From Rhodobacteraceae bacterium Araon29 (GTDB lineage Bacteria; Pseudomonadota; Alphaproteobacteria; Rhodobacterales; Rhodobacteraceae): a DNA stretch of 64,000 nucleotides. Positions 44,910-54,267 of the stretch are shown piece by piece (positions within the stretch are counted from its first letter, which is position 1; each line of letters begins with the position of its first letter). The stretch covers positions 1,054,001 through 1,118,000 of the forward strand of contig CP046865.1 in the NCBI GenBank assembly GCA_039640505.1. Direction: 5' to 3'. The notes under the pieces were generated by a model. It did no database searches. It saw only the letters and a list, made by a program, of their open reading frames with translations, and was not told where the DNA came from. Both the position numbers and the translations under genes were made by a program.

Positions 44910-45722
44910 CTAATTCGCCAAGCGTTCAAGCTGTGCCACTGCTCTCGGCAACCGATGCATGTTAGTGCGCACTTCAACAATCAAATGTGGGGTTGAGGCG
45001 CTCGCCTTCAATGCATCCATTACGGCTGGCCAGGTGATTGACCCTTCCCCAGGAAGCCAATGACGGTCTGCATACCCATCACAGTCTTGCAGATGCATAT
45101 GCGCTAAACAGTTCTCGGCGGCGGCAATGAAATCAACCACTGGAGGTGCTTTGTAATTACAATGCGAAAGATACGCGTGACCGGTATCAACAGAGAGCTT
45201 TAAATTTGGATGGTCAATTTCACAAATTGCGTCCATTCGCATCATCGGGTCAGTATCATCACTGTTTTCCAAAACTAGCGTACACCCAATATTTGCGGCA
45301 CGCTGTAAAGGCGCTTCAAGGATATCAGCCATTGCCGTAATTGTACCTGGCTTTACTTGCGGGTATTGCCGCCCATTTAACTTCATCCAGTCGTTGAAAG
45401 GGCTATGGATCACCATAAATTCGCATGACAGTTGTTCGCAAATTTCTAGGGCGGTGAGAAAGCGTTTTGAAATCAGCTGTTGGAAAGCTTTTTCCAAATT
45501 GCCAAGATCCAAGCCAAAAAAAGGGCCGTGCAAGCCTCGTGCACCCCTGTGTGATTTCAGCATAGGGCGATATGTAGCCACGATGTCGGCTAGCGAGCCT
45601 TCGGATAAATTTGGCGGTGTGAAATCCTGAATTTCGATAGGTCTACTTTGTTCGCAGAGCCAAGGAAAGACATGGTCTATATTGCGCAGTGTTACCGCTG
45701 CTCCAATCATTGATAGCGTCAT
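44910..45722 (-). CDS. Sugar-phosphate isomerase/epimerase-like TIM-barrel protein
   Basis: 270 residues of the AP-endonuclease-2/xylose-isomerase-like TIM-barrel family. Conserved metal-site residues lie in VIHSPFND (about 105), LENSDD (about 155), SVDTGHAYLSH (about 180) and HMHLQDCDG (about 210). Members isomerise or epimerise sugars or sugar phosphates, or cleave related bonds. It lies 9 bp downstream of the second permease gene and 15 bp upstream of the DeoR gene. The reaction is not predictable. Confidence 0.8.
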   Translation of the reverse strand: MTLSMIGAAVTLRNIDHVFPWLCEQSRPIEIQDFTPPNLSEGSLADIVATYRPMLKSHRGARGLHGPFFGLDLGNLEKAFQQLISKRFLTALEICEQLSCEFMVIHSPFNDWMKLNGRQYPQVKPGTITAMADILEAPLQRAANIGCTLVLENSDDTDPMMRMDAICEIDHPNLKLSVDTGHAYLSHCNYKAPPVVDFIAAAENCLAHMHLQDCDGYADRHWLPGEGSITWPAVMDALKASASTPHLIVEVRTNMHRLPRAVAQLERLAN

Positions 45723-45731
45723 ACCATACCC

Positions 45732-46589
45732 TTATTTTATCCCTGCGCGAATAAAGCTCTGCACAAACTGTCGTTGAAAGAGTAAAAAGGCAATCAGCAA
45801 TGGGCCTGATGTCATCAACGTTGCAGCATTTATCACAGACCATTGAATGCCTGAATCTGTTACGGCAAATATTGAAAGGCCAACAGTAAGAGGGCGGGTT
45901 TCGACGGAATTTGTTACGATCAGTGGCCATACAAAATTATTCCAATGATGGCTTACAGAAACCAATCCATAAGCAAGATAGGTTGGTTTGGCTAGCGGAA
46001 TATAGACCCGCCATAAAACGCCCAAAAAGGAACAGCCCTCAATACGCGCCGCTTCGTCAAGCTCTTTGGGGACAGTCATAAAAGTTTGCCGCAATAAGAA
46101 GATGCCAAATCCTGATGCGATATAGGGCAAACCAATAGCTGCGATTGTATCAATTAATCCAAAGGCGCGCATTGTTTGGTAGTTTTGGACAATCAGAATA
46201 TCAGGCATGACCAAAAGCTGTAGCAACACCAGTGTGAACAAAATGTTGCGACCTGGAAAGGTAAACCTGGCAAAAGCATAGGCGGCAAGCGTGCACAAAA
46301 AGAACTGCGCAGCAATAATCCCAGTAACCAAAATCACCGTGTTGAAGAAATATCTGGCAAATGGGGCTTCGTTCCAGGCTTGAACAAAGTTTTGCAATGT
46401 AAGGGGTGCAAAGATATCAAACCGCGTTTCAAATTCGCTCGGATGAAAAGCGGTCCAAACAGCGTAAAGAAGTGGTAGCAGCCATATGATCGCTAAACAC
46501 CATGCTGCAAATGTATTTAAAGAGCGGTCGAAGTCAAAAGACCATCTAGACGTTACAGGCTGAGACAGAGAAGAAGGAATTGTTGTCAT
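45732..46589 (-). CDS. Ugp-like ABC transporter permease (second)
   Basis: 285 residues with six hydrophobic segments and the EAA loop EAARIEG at about 179-185. It is a UgpE/MalG-like permease. It overlaps the preceding permease gene by 4 bp. The ABC system is CUT1-type, and the context (phosphoesterase, DeoR, Na/Pi) suggests glycerol-3-phosphate or a glycerophosphodiester as substrate. Confidence 0.85.
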   Translation of the reverse strand: MTTIPSSLSQPVTSRWSFDFDRSLNTFAAWCLAIIWLLPLLYAVWTAFHPSEFETRFDIFAPLTLQNFVQAWNEAPFARYFFNTVILVTGIIAAQFFLCTLAAYAFARFTFPGRNILFTLVLLQLLVMPDILIVQNYQTMRAFGLIDTIAAIGLPYIASGFGIFLLRQTFMTVPKELDEAARIEGCSFLGVLWRVYIPLAKPTYLAYGLVSVSHHWNNFVWPLIVTNSVETRPLTVGLSIFAVTDSGIQWSVINAATLMTSGPLLIAFLLFQRQFVQSFIRAGIK

Positions 46590-47467
46590 TTGTAGTGCAC
46601 TTTTTTATCAAGAAAAAAGAATTGGCCAATTGCGACGGTTGTCAAGATCGCCAGCATGACCACCGTTAGTGTTGCCGCATAGGCCGTGTCCCAATAATTA
46701 AACGCGGTCTCATAAATGTAAAATAGCAGAAGACTAGAAGCATTGTTTGGCCCTCCCTCTGTCATCACAAAGATATGGTCCACCAAGCGGAATGAATTAA
46801 TCACTGCATTTACCGAAACAAACAAAGTAGTTGGCATCAACAGTGGGAAGGCAACGCGTCGGAAATAATAGAATTTACTCGCGCCCTCGATAGACGCGGC
46901 CTCTCGCAAAGAGGGTGGAATCGTCTGAAGTGCCGCCAAATAAAAAATCATGAAAAATCCGGCTTCTTTCCAGATGGCTACAGCGATCATGGAATATAAG
47001 GCCGTGTCTGGTGACCCCATCCAGTTCTGTTCAGCATAGCCAAACAAACCGCGAATTTGATCGATCAGGCCAAACCCTGGTGTGTAAAAGAACAACCAAA
47101 TATTGGCGACTGCAATCAATGGCAGAACTGTTGGAGTGAAATATGCCATTCGCAAAAAACCACGACCGCGCAGTTTATCGTTCACCCATAACGCCATTGC
47201 TAAAGATAGAATGATCGATAGGGGAATGGTCCAAACAGCATACCAGAAGTTATTTGTAAGTACTTTCCAAAACACCTCATCAGCCAAAAGGTTCGTGTAA
47301 TTGTCCCAACCAATAAAGATAGACTTTCGACGTCCACGCGCCGTAGAGAAAAATGAACTGATGACCGTTTGCACGGCTGGATAATGCGTAAAAGTGATTA
47401 GAAAAATCATCGCTGGGCTTAACAATAACCAAGCATATATCCACTGATGTTTTGCGGAATTTCTCAT
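46586..47467 (-). CDS. Ugp-like ABC transporter permease (first)
   Basis: 293 residues with six hydrophobic segments and the EAA loop EAASIEGA at about 189-196. It is a UgpA/MalF-like permease. It starts after the intercistronic hairpin at 47491-47518 and overlaps the next permease gene by 4 bp. Confidence 0.85.
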   Translation of the reverse strand: MRNSAKHQWIYAWLLLSPAMIFLITFTHYPAVQTVISSFFSTARGRRKSIFIGWDNYTNLLADEVFWKVLTNNFWYAVWTIPLSIILSLAMALWVNDKLRGRGFLRMAYFTPTVLPLIAVANIWLFFYTPGFGLIDQIRGLFGYAEQNWMGSPDTALYSMIAVAIWKEAGFFMIFYLAALQTIPPSLREAASIEGASKFYYFRRVAFPLLMPTTLFVSVNAVINSFRLVDHIFVMTEGGPNNASSLLLFYIYETAFNYWDTAYAATLTVVMLAILTTVAIGQFFFLDKKVHYK

Positions 47468-47490
47468 ATTTTTCTGGTGCCTTCAAAAAT

Positions 47491-47518
47491 GGCCATGCCC
47501 AACAAGCAGGGCATGGCC
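47491..47518 (-). terminator. Strong intercistronic hairpin after the binding-protein gene
   Basis: A perfect 10-bp stem (GGCCATGCCC with GGGCATGGCC) and an 8-nt loop in the 63-bp gap between the binding-protein stop and the permease start. On the transcribed strand it is followed by ATTTTTG, a short U-run, so a partial terminator is likely. Confidence 0.8.
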
Positions 47519-47530
47519 GTTGTGTTTAAA

Positions 47531-48814
47531 TTAACGATAGGGCTTCAGAATCCGGTCAGCCGTTGCTTGTGCCTGATCAAGTGCGTCTTTTGCACTGCTT
47601 TCACCGGCAATGGCGGCTGCCAAAGCATCGTTAAAGGTTTGTGTTACCTTGCCGTTTTCATAGGTAGACAATTCAGCAACTGCAAATTCCAATTGATCAC
47701 GTGCAACCAGAGCAGGCGGGAAATCAGCCGCGTAGGCTTTCATCGCATCTGTTTCCCATGCATCTGGGCGCGGAGCGACATAACCAGTTGCAATTGCCCA
47801 AACAGCAGCTTGCTCAGGTGCGGTAATCCACTTCACAAACTCAACGGCTGCGGCTTTCTGATCATCGCTGGAATCTTTGAACAGATAAAAGTTTCCGCCA
47901 CCTGTTGGTGCGCCACGGCGTTCTTTGGCTGGAAGCATGGCAACACCAAAGTCAAATGGTGCATTTTTACGCACATTTGTGAGGTTGCCTGTCGTTGTCC
48001 ACATCATAGCTGTTTCACGCTCGAAAAAGGCTTTCGGTGTTGGCCCCCATTCGATAGATCCCGGCTGCATAACTCCATGCTCGGCCGACAAAGCCACCAA
48101 ATATTCCAAGGCTTCGACAACTTTCGGATCGTTGAAATTCGTCTTATTTCCGTCTGAATTGGCCAAAATTGCGCCCGCTGGGGTCGAAAGACCTTGGAAG
48201 AGCCAATAGGGGAAACCTGCAGATGGGATACGAACTCCCCACTGAGATACATTTCCGCTTGCATCTTTTTTGGTTAGCTTCTTACCAAACTCGACCATCT
48301 CATCCCAATTTGCGGGTGCGACGTCTGGGTCCAATCCGGCTTCTGCAAAGGCTTCTTTGTTCCAATACAGCACTGGTGTGGAGCGCTGGAATGGAATGCC
48401 ATAAGTTTTGCCACCCGTTTGGCTATTTTCCATGAATGATGGGTAAAAGCCATTGATCCACGATTCTTGATCAGCAGCTGACACGAAGTCATCAAAAGGC
48501 ACGATTACGTCTTCATCAATTAATGTGAACATTTGGGTCGACAATAACACGGACAGTTGCGGCGGCTTACCGCCCCGCGCGGCTGTCAAAGCCTTTACGC
48601 CCGCATCAGCATAGCTACCAGCATATATCGCTTCAATATTAACGCTTGGGTTAGCTGCCACATAGTCTGCAGTCAACTGTTCAATTGTTGTGGCGGCAGC
48701 ACCGCCAACAGCAACCGGGAAATAAAATTCTAGATCGACTGCGAAGGCCGAGCCAACGGCGGCAAGTGATGAAAAGGATGCAACACTGGCTATCTTTAAT
48801 AGTTTAGGAATCAT
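47531..48814 (-). CDS. Ugp-like ABC transporter substrate-binding protein
   Basis: 427 residues with a Sec signal peptide (about 1-24, ending AFA). It belongs to family-1 extracellular solute-binding proteins, UgpB/sugar-binding type, with Trp-rich binding-cleft segments near residues 140 and 240. The gene follows the ATPase gene by 9 bp and is followed by a strong hairpin. The ligand is not proven; glycerophosphate-type compounds fit the neighbours best. Confidence 0.85.
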   Translation of the reverse strand: MIPKLLKIASVASFSSLAAVGSAFAVDLEFYFPVAVGGAAATTIEQLTADYVAANPSVNIEAIYAGSYADAGVKALTAARGGKPPQLSVLLSTQMFTLIDEDVIVPFDDFVSAADQESWINGFYPSFMENSQTGGKTYGIPFQRSTPVLYWNKEAFAEAGLDPDVAPANWDEMVEFGKKLTKKDASGNVSQWGVRIPSAGFPYWLFQGLSTPAGAILANSDGNKTNFNDPKVVEALEYLVALSAEHGVMQPGSIEWGPTPKAFFERETAMMWTTTGNLTNVRKNAPFDFGVAMLPAKERRGAPTGGGNFYLFKDSSDDQKAAAVEFVKWITAPEQAAVWAIATGYVAPRPDAWETDAMKAYAADFPPALVARDQLEFAVAELSTYENGKVTQTFNDALAAAIAGESSAKDALDQAQATADRILKPYR

Positions 48815-48823
48815 GATTCACCT

Positions 48824-49930
48824 CTAGGTTTGGGTTGGATGTGCCAACTCAGAGCTGGCGGTTTGGGATGACAGGGCCATCTCAATTTTGGGAAGTATGG
48901 TGTCGATACGGCGGCCAGAGGCCGTCTCAAAGACATGTAAATCGCTCATTTCGAAAGTTAGATTGATATTTGTGCCAACCGCCAATTGGGTTTGACCGGG
49001 CGCTCTACACAACAATGTTTCTGCACCAACTTTGCACTCGAGCATGGCATCTGCGCCAAGATATTCAACGCTTTCTATTCGGCCTTTTATGGCGCCACTT
49101 TCACTCGGCGCCAAAGCTTCCGGCCGGATGCCAAAGGTAAGGTTCTGACTTTTGGCCATAATTTCGGGGGTTAAAGTATCGCTTAGCACGTTCGGTGAAA
49201 ACGTCACCATGGGCGGCGTGCCGATGAACTTTGCCGCAAATAGTGTGGCCGGTGTTTCATACATCCGGCGCGGCGTTGCTACCTGTTCCACTTCACCATG
49301 GTTCATCAAAACAACTTGATCGGCCATGGTAACAGCCTCGACTTGGTCATGCGTTACATACAGCATTGTGACGCCCAATCTGCGCTGCAATGTGCGTATT
49401 TCTTCGCGCATTTCGGCGCGCAATTTCGCATCAAGATTTGAAAGAGGTTCATCCATAAGAAAAATTGACTTATCCGCCACGATTGCACGCCCCAGAGCAA
49501 CCCGCTGCTGCTGGCCACCCGATAACTGGCTTGGCTTACGATCCATTAATTGTGCTAGACCAAGTAAGTCAGCCGCAGCCTTGAGCTTTTCATCACGTGC
49601 GCTTCGGCTGAGCCCTCTAACCCGCAAGCCAAAAATTATATTTTCAGCTACGCTTAAATGGGGAAATAAGGCATAAGATTGGAACACCATTGCAATATCA
49701 CGGTCTGCAGGCGGTTTCTGGGTGACATCTTCACCTCCTATAAACACCTGACCGGCTGATGCATCCTCTAAGCCCGAAATGATACGTAAAGCTGTTGATT
49801 TTCCGCAACCGGAGGGTCCGAGAAGTGCTGTAAATTGACCTGCAGGTATGTCCAGCGAAACGTTATCCAACGCGGGTTTTTCACCCCAACTTTTGAAAAT
49901 ATCCTTTAATACTACACTGGCACCACTCAT
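48824..49930 (-). CDS. Ugp-like ABC transporter ATPase (UgpC/MalK type)
   Basis: 368 residues from the ATG at 49930, which follows an AGGTGA ribosome site. An earlier ATG at 49951 adds an unconserved leader. Walker A is GPSGCGKS (38-45), LSGGQ lies near 136-140, Walker B is LMDEP near 158-162, the H-loop histidine is about 194, and a C-terminal TOBE domain follows. Unlike the two polyol-type systems, one complete ATPase gene serves the whole transporter as a homodimer. It is the first gene of the operon. Confidence 0.88.
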   Translation of the reverse strand: MSGASVVLKDIFKSWGEKPALDNVSLDIPAGQFTALLGPSGCGKSTALRIISGLEDASAGQVFIGGEDVTQKPPADRDIAMVFQSYALFPHLSVAENIIFGLRVRGLSRSARDEKLKAAADLLGLAQLMDRKPSQLSGGQQQRVALGRAIVADKSIFLMDEPLSNLDAKLRAEMREEIRTLQRRLGVTMLYVTHDQVEAVTMADQVVLMNHGEVEQVATPRRMYETPATLFAAKFIGTPPMVTFSPNVLSDTLTPEIMAKSQNLTFGIRPEALAPSESGAIKGRIESVEYLGADAMLECKVGAETLLCRAPGQTQLAVGTNINLTFEMSDLHVFETASGRRIDTILPKIEMALSSQTASSELAHPTQT

Positions 49931-50499
49931 AGCATCACCTGCCCGGCACAAAAGGTTATTTGATCACTTGTTATGTTTGCGGCCCACAATTTTTGTGTGG
50001 AACTTAAGTTGCCCTTATCTTGCATATTTATCCTGTTACTTATCGTCATGTTTTAATACGGGTTCACCCCAACCTTTATTTGCAAGCCGATGCTGAAAAA
50101 TGTTGATTTGACAGCATCCAATAGATTGTGAGTGGGTCACTGATAGGGCCTTCTTTGAGCGATCCTGTCTTGCCTACTGGACCATTTTGTGTTGAGCGCA
50201 TTTCCTCCCGTGGTGTAACGAACAGACGTACTGTTCATGGGGGGGATTCTCTGAAATCCACAGCTTACTTTTAAATAACATGACTTATTAAAAATGACAA
50301 AACAACAGAAAAATCGACAAAAAGTCCAAAATTTCCTATTAATTCTGTGTTTAATTTAGAAAAGAAAAGTTATGAGTGACAAAATTACAAAAAAATCAAG
50401 TATTTTTCTTTTTATTTTTTTTACCTTTCCTTAAGATGAAGTTGTGATTCTACCAAACTGGTTCTTTCTAGAAACCTCTGCTAAAAAAGTCCTATTTTA
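49931..50499. other. Intergenic gap, 569 bp, divergent promoter region
   Basis: Lies between the Ugp-like operon (minus) and the HAD genes (plus). The right 200 bp are very AT-rich with long A and T runs. It must contain both promoters, but no convincing operator, riboswitch or RNA gene was identified. Confidence 0.4.
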
Positions 50500-50772
50500 A
50501 TGCCTTCAAGTTACACTGCACTTCAAAGACATCAACAAATATTGGATAAAATTTCCTCTGCGTGCACCGGTATGCAAATGCAGGATGTCAGTGCATTAAA
50601 CGATAATTCAAATCCGTTTGATATCCTCGCCTTTGATGCTTTTGGCATGTTCAGTGTTGGCGAGACTTTAATCGAGGAGGCTGGGCAAGGCTCGTTTAGG
50701 TTGCGTAAGCATGACAATCACATCAGGGGGGCAGTTTTCCTCAACGGCAAGTGGGTTTTCAACGAGGTATAG
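50500..50772 (+). pseudogene. Truncated HAD-IIA-like N-terminal fragment
   Basis: 90 residues. Residues about 5-60 resemble the start of HAD-IIA (NagD-like) phosphatases from related bacteria, with an AL.RH..I leader and the FDAFGMFSVGETLIEEA segment that corresponds to the motif I region. After that the sequence becomes unrelated and ends, without the cap and later HAD motifs. It therefore looks like a decayed or truncated gene, although a small functional protein cannot be excluded. Its stop is directly followed by the ATG of the intact HAD-IIB gene. Confidence 0.45.
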
Positions 50773-51570
50773 ATGCAACCGATAGATAAGTTTCCTAAAG
50801 AAATCGCAAAAAACATAGCCTGCGTATTCACGGATATCGACGACACTTTGACAACAGAAGGTATGCTGCCAGCCTGTGCTTATGAAGCCCTTGAGGCATT
50901 GACCAGGGCGGGCATTCATGTTGCGCCAATAACCGGAAGGCCTGCTGGTTGGTGCGATATGATTGCAAGGTTGTGGCCCGTCGCGGGAGTGGTTGGCGAA
51001 AATGGAGCTTTTTATTTTTCCTACGAGCGCAATAATAAAAAAATGATCCGAGCCTACGACACTGATGCAGCCACCCGTAGCACAGACCGTAAACGCCTTG
51101 ATAAAGTAGCAGCACGCATACTCAAAGAAGTACCCGGCTGTGCGATATCGGTGGATCAAGCTTTCCGAGACTCCGATCTGGCCATTGACTTTGCAGAGGA
51201 TGTTCCTGAGCTAGACGAGCCGTCAGTTCTAAGGATCAAAGAAATCTTTGAAGAAGAGGACGCTGTAGCAAAAATATCTTCGATCCACGTCAACGGATGG
51301 TATGGAGGCTACAGTAAGCTCACAATGAGCCGAAGGTTCGCCAAAGAACGGCTTGGGCTAGATATAGACTCTCACAAAGAAAATTTTGTTTTTTGCGGTG
51401 ATAGCCCCAACGACGGATCAATGTTTGAATTTTTTCCGTATGCATGTGGCGTTGCAAACGTAAAGCAGTTTGAAGGCAAGATGCCCAGCTATCCTGCGTT
51501 TGTATCGGACAAAAAAGGCGGCGAAGGCTTTGTAGAGATTGCCAATGTGTTGCTTAACGCGCGCCGTTAA
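50773..51570 (+). CDS. HAD-IIB family hydrolase
   Basis: 265 residues. Motif I is FTDIDDTLT (D21 and D23), a PITGRPAGWCD motif II region follows, and the C-terminal GDSPND motif IV is near 208-213; the cap is of the C2B type. Family members are mannosyl-3-phosphoglycerate, sucrose-phosphate and related sugar phosphatases. The VGENGAFYF stretch is typical of them. The exact substrate is unknown. The ATG is immediately after the stop of the upstream HAD-like fragment. Confidence 0.8.
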   Translation: MQPIDKFPKEIAKNIACVFTDIDDTLTTEGMLPACAYEALEALTRAGIHVAPITGRPAGWCDMIARLWPVAGVVGENGAFYFSYERNNKKMIRAYDTDAATRSTDRKRLDKVAARILKEVPGCAISVDQAFRDSDLAIDFAEDVPELDEPSVLRIKEIFEEEDAVAKISSIHVNGWYGGYSKLTMSRRFAKERLGLDIDSHKENFVFCGDSPNDGSMFEFFPYACGVANVKQFEGKMPSYPAFVSDKKGGEGFVEIANVLLNARR

Positions 51571-51818
51571 CAAATCGAGAAATAAGCGCGATAGAGGAAA
51601 ATAACGATCCCCTTTTGCGCAACCAAAGCAATCTCAGCACTGCAATTAGACCTTAAAAATTTCAAAACTAATTGAGCTGCTAGCTTTTCAAGCTGGGTTG
51701 ATGGCAGTTCTTTTTTCTAAGCGACTGCGCAAAAATAAATCTTTAAAATGGCAAGTTACAGGCCAAACTATTCTTGGTACATTGCAGCTTTAAGGGTAAA
51801 CTAAAAGAGCTTAAATGA

Positions 51819-53582
51819 TCAATTCAGCACAAGGCCTTTTTCAATGGATGTCAAATCATTGGTAAGCTTGTTTGAAATCTCTTCGCTTTGATAAAGCTGA
51901 GTTGTAACAAACTTATCAATCTCCATTCCACTCTCGGTTTTAGCCAATACCAATCTATCTTTTGCAAGCTCCGTTTTGCCCAAAAGACCATAGCAAGCTG
52001 CTGAATAGAAAAGGCTCACTCTTGTTTCGATCTGCATATTTTTGAATGTGCTTATAGCGGCTTCATAATCTCCGAGCAAATAAGCGCAAACGCCTTTTGT
52101 TTCGAACATCAAGTCGGATCCAAATGGATTGATCCTCAAAGCCTTTTCAATTTGCTCCATAGCGTCCTCGGGCTTTCCTAGATAGGACAGTAAGACCGAA
52201 TACCTGGCGAGGTGAAAGGTATCGCTTGGACAAATTTCAATTGCTTTTTTGTGATGGAAAATAGCTTTTTCCATATCACCTTCAAACAAAAGTTTCATTG
52301 CGCCCAAAATACGGTGCGCTTCGGGATCGTCAGGATCTATTTCCATCGCTCGGTTGATGGAAGAAAAGGCGTCTTCCATCCAGCCATCTGGCATATCGTC
52401 GGCAAACCACTCTGAATTATTAGCAAGCGAGCATGTTTTCCATGCAAATGCTCGGGCATAATTAGGGTCTATCTCTGTTGCTTTGGTAAACAGGCTGAGC
52501 GCTTTTTTGTTATTTTCAGCAGAAACCGAACTTTTTCGGTGAAATTCTAATCCCTGTAACACCAAATCATAAGCTTCCATTACATCGGGCTTTTTGTTCG
52601 CTAGCTTTTTCACTTGGTCGCTTTCGACTTTCCCGACCAACCGTGCAACGATTGTTGCAACAATTTCATCTTGCACGTCAAAAATTTCATCCAGCGTGGT
52701 ATCGAAATTCTGGCTCCAAATGACATTTTCCTCTTCTGCAGATAAGAGCGAGGCACTTATCCGCATCTTTTTTCCCATTTTCCTTACTTTGCCCTCAACC
52801 AAATAACGCACACCCATTTCGGTGCCTATTTGGGACACGCTTTTTTCTTTGATCGAATATGAAAAGCTTGCATTGCTGGCAATCACCAACAGGCTTTTGT
52901 GCCGAGAAAGCGCAGAAATCAAATCTTCACTAAAGCCCTCGCAAAAATATTCCTGTTCTTCATCGTTGCTCAAGTTTTTAAACAACATAACGGCGAGTGA
53001 ACCGGCTTCTGCGCTTGAAATAGCCACTTTGGGCTTTGCATCTGCGCTTACGAGCCCACGTGTCGCGCCTTTGCATTTTAGCACGTTATAAGCGCGAACA
53101 GGCTGACTAATATTTTTCAAATGCAGCTCGCCGGCATCCTCATAGGAAACTTTTACTTTCATGTTCACAAGCTCAAAGATACTTTGCGAAATGCAAAGAC
53201 CGTCTTCTATAGCTTGCGCTTCCAGACGGGCAGCGACGTTAACAGCATCCCCAAATAAGTCGCCATCGGACACCAAAACTTCGCCCATGTTCAAGCCAAT
53301 TCGATAGCTCATTTTGTCGGCTTCTTCTGATTGATTGTTGATGGAAACTGATTTGTTTTGGATTTGAACGCCGCACTCCACGGCATCAACCGGACTGGGG
53401 AACTCGGCAAGAACGCTGTCCCCGGCGGTGTTAAAAATTCGCCCACCTTTTTGCTCAATCAGCGGGTCAATAATTTTTCGCCGTGCTTGGAGGTTCATTA
53501 AAGTTCTGTCTTCATCCTGTGACATCAATTTACTAAACCCCACAACATCAAGGGCGAGCACCGTCGTAAATTTGCGGTTCAT
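51819..53582 (-). CDS. Class III adenylate/guanylate cyclase with TPR repeats
   Basis: 587 residues. The N-terminal cyclase homology domain (about 1-170) keeps both metal-binding aspartates (D12 and D55) and the NVAAR transition-state region. A middle TolB-like/FlgO-like region (about 195-315) follows, and the C-terminal half contains TPR repeats (about 330-560). There is no membrane segment, so it is soluble. It probably makes cAMP, with the TPRs sensing protein partners. This arrangement is common in alphaproteobacteria. Monocistronic. Confidence 0.85.
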   Translation of the reverse strand: MNRKFTTVLALDVVGFSKLMSQDEDRTLMNLQARRKIIDPLIEQKGGRIFNTAGDSVLAEFPSPVDAVECGVQIQNKSVSINNQSEEADKMSYRIGLNMGEVLVSDGDLFGDAVNVAARLEAQAIEDGLCISQSIFELVNMKVKVSYEDAGELHLKNISQPVRAYNVLKCKGATRGLVSADAKPKVAISSAEAGSLAVMLFKNLSNDEEQEYFCEGFSEDLISALSRHKSLLVIASNASFSYSIKEKSVSQIGTEMGVRYLVEGKVRKMGKKMRISASLLSAEEENVIWSQNFDTTLDEIFDVQDEIVATIVARLVGKVESDQVKKLANKKPDVMEAYDLVLQGLEFHRKSSVSAENNKKALSLFTKATEIDPNYARAFAWKTCSLANNSEWFADDMPDGWMEDAFSSINRAMEIDPDDPEAHRILGAMKLLFEGDMEKAIFHHKKAIEICPSDTFHLARYSVLLSYLGKPEDAMEQIEKALRINPFGSDLMFETKGVCAYLLGDYEAAISTFKNMQIETRVSLFYSAACYGLLGKTELAKDRLVLAKTESGMEIDKFVTTQLYQSEEISNKLTNDLTSIEKGLVLN

Positions 53583-54267
53583 GACAAACGTTCCTTTATT
53601 ATGAAAACAGATTTAAGCATTTTGATAATCAAGTCGAAGAGTGGGTAGAGTAGATTGTGATACTAAAAATAAAAATATTAAAAATATCAATGCAATAAAT
53701 TAATTTGTTGTCATTATTTAATAATAATAATTATCTTGATTTTAGTCAGGATTGCCAGAAAACATACAACTTGATTAAATTGATTGCAGCTTTTGGGTAT
53801 TTTTAGATAAAAAAATGGATTTTAGTAATATGATTAATTCAAAAAAGAGTACGTTATATTTTAGTTAAAAAATAACTAATAGAAGTTGGGTATTCTATAA
53901 ACTGATGGGAAAATTGATTATATATTATGTGCAGAGTTGATGTCGATTCTAAGTCTTTCAACTGGCGATTGGTATGAAGGTTTCCCAACTGAATAGGGCG
54001 TGTATCCGCGCTCGCAAAGGCCATGTACAGCCGTAATATACCATCAAACTATATCAAAATAAGTGTCAAATTTTGGCAGCAAGGTGTGTTCTGTAGGAGT
54101 TGACAGTTTTTTTGTCGCTTTTAAGCAGGATTCGAAACGTGTTTTTTCGTTTGGTGCAGAAAAGCTGAGCCGTGGTTCAACTGTTAAAGATTGAAAATAG
54201 TGAAGGCCCAGCAGGCTTGTTGCCTGCAGGCACGGCGGCAAGACAGATTGAAAACAAGGGTGGCAAA
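53583..54267. other. AT-rich intergenic gap, 685 bp
   Basis: Marks the boundary between the AT-richer left part of the window and the GC-richer right block. It contains a perfect inverted repeat TTAGTTA-AAAAA-TAACTAA (53861-53879). No gene, riboswitch or RNA recognised. Confidence 0.5.
53861..53879. promoter_or_regulatory. Inverted repeat in the AT-rich boundary region
   Basis: Perfect 7-bp arms TTAGTTA and TAACTAA around AAAAA, about 390 bp upstream of the dehydrogenase start. It could be a repressor site or a weak hairpin; no assigned regulator. Confidence 0.3.

Noticed and set aside
53583-54267. Glycine riboswitch upstream of the methylated-glycine dehydrogenase
   Set aside because: The leader is very AT-rich and no conserved glycine-aptamer core or paired aptamers could be recognised.
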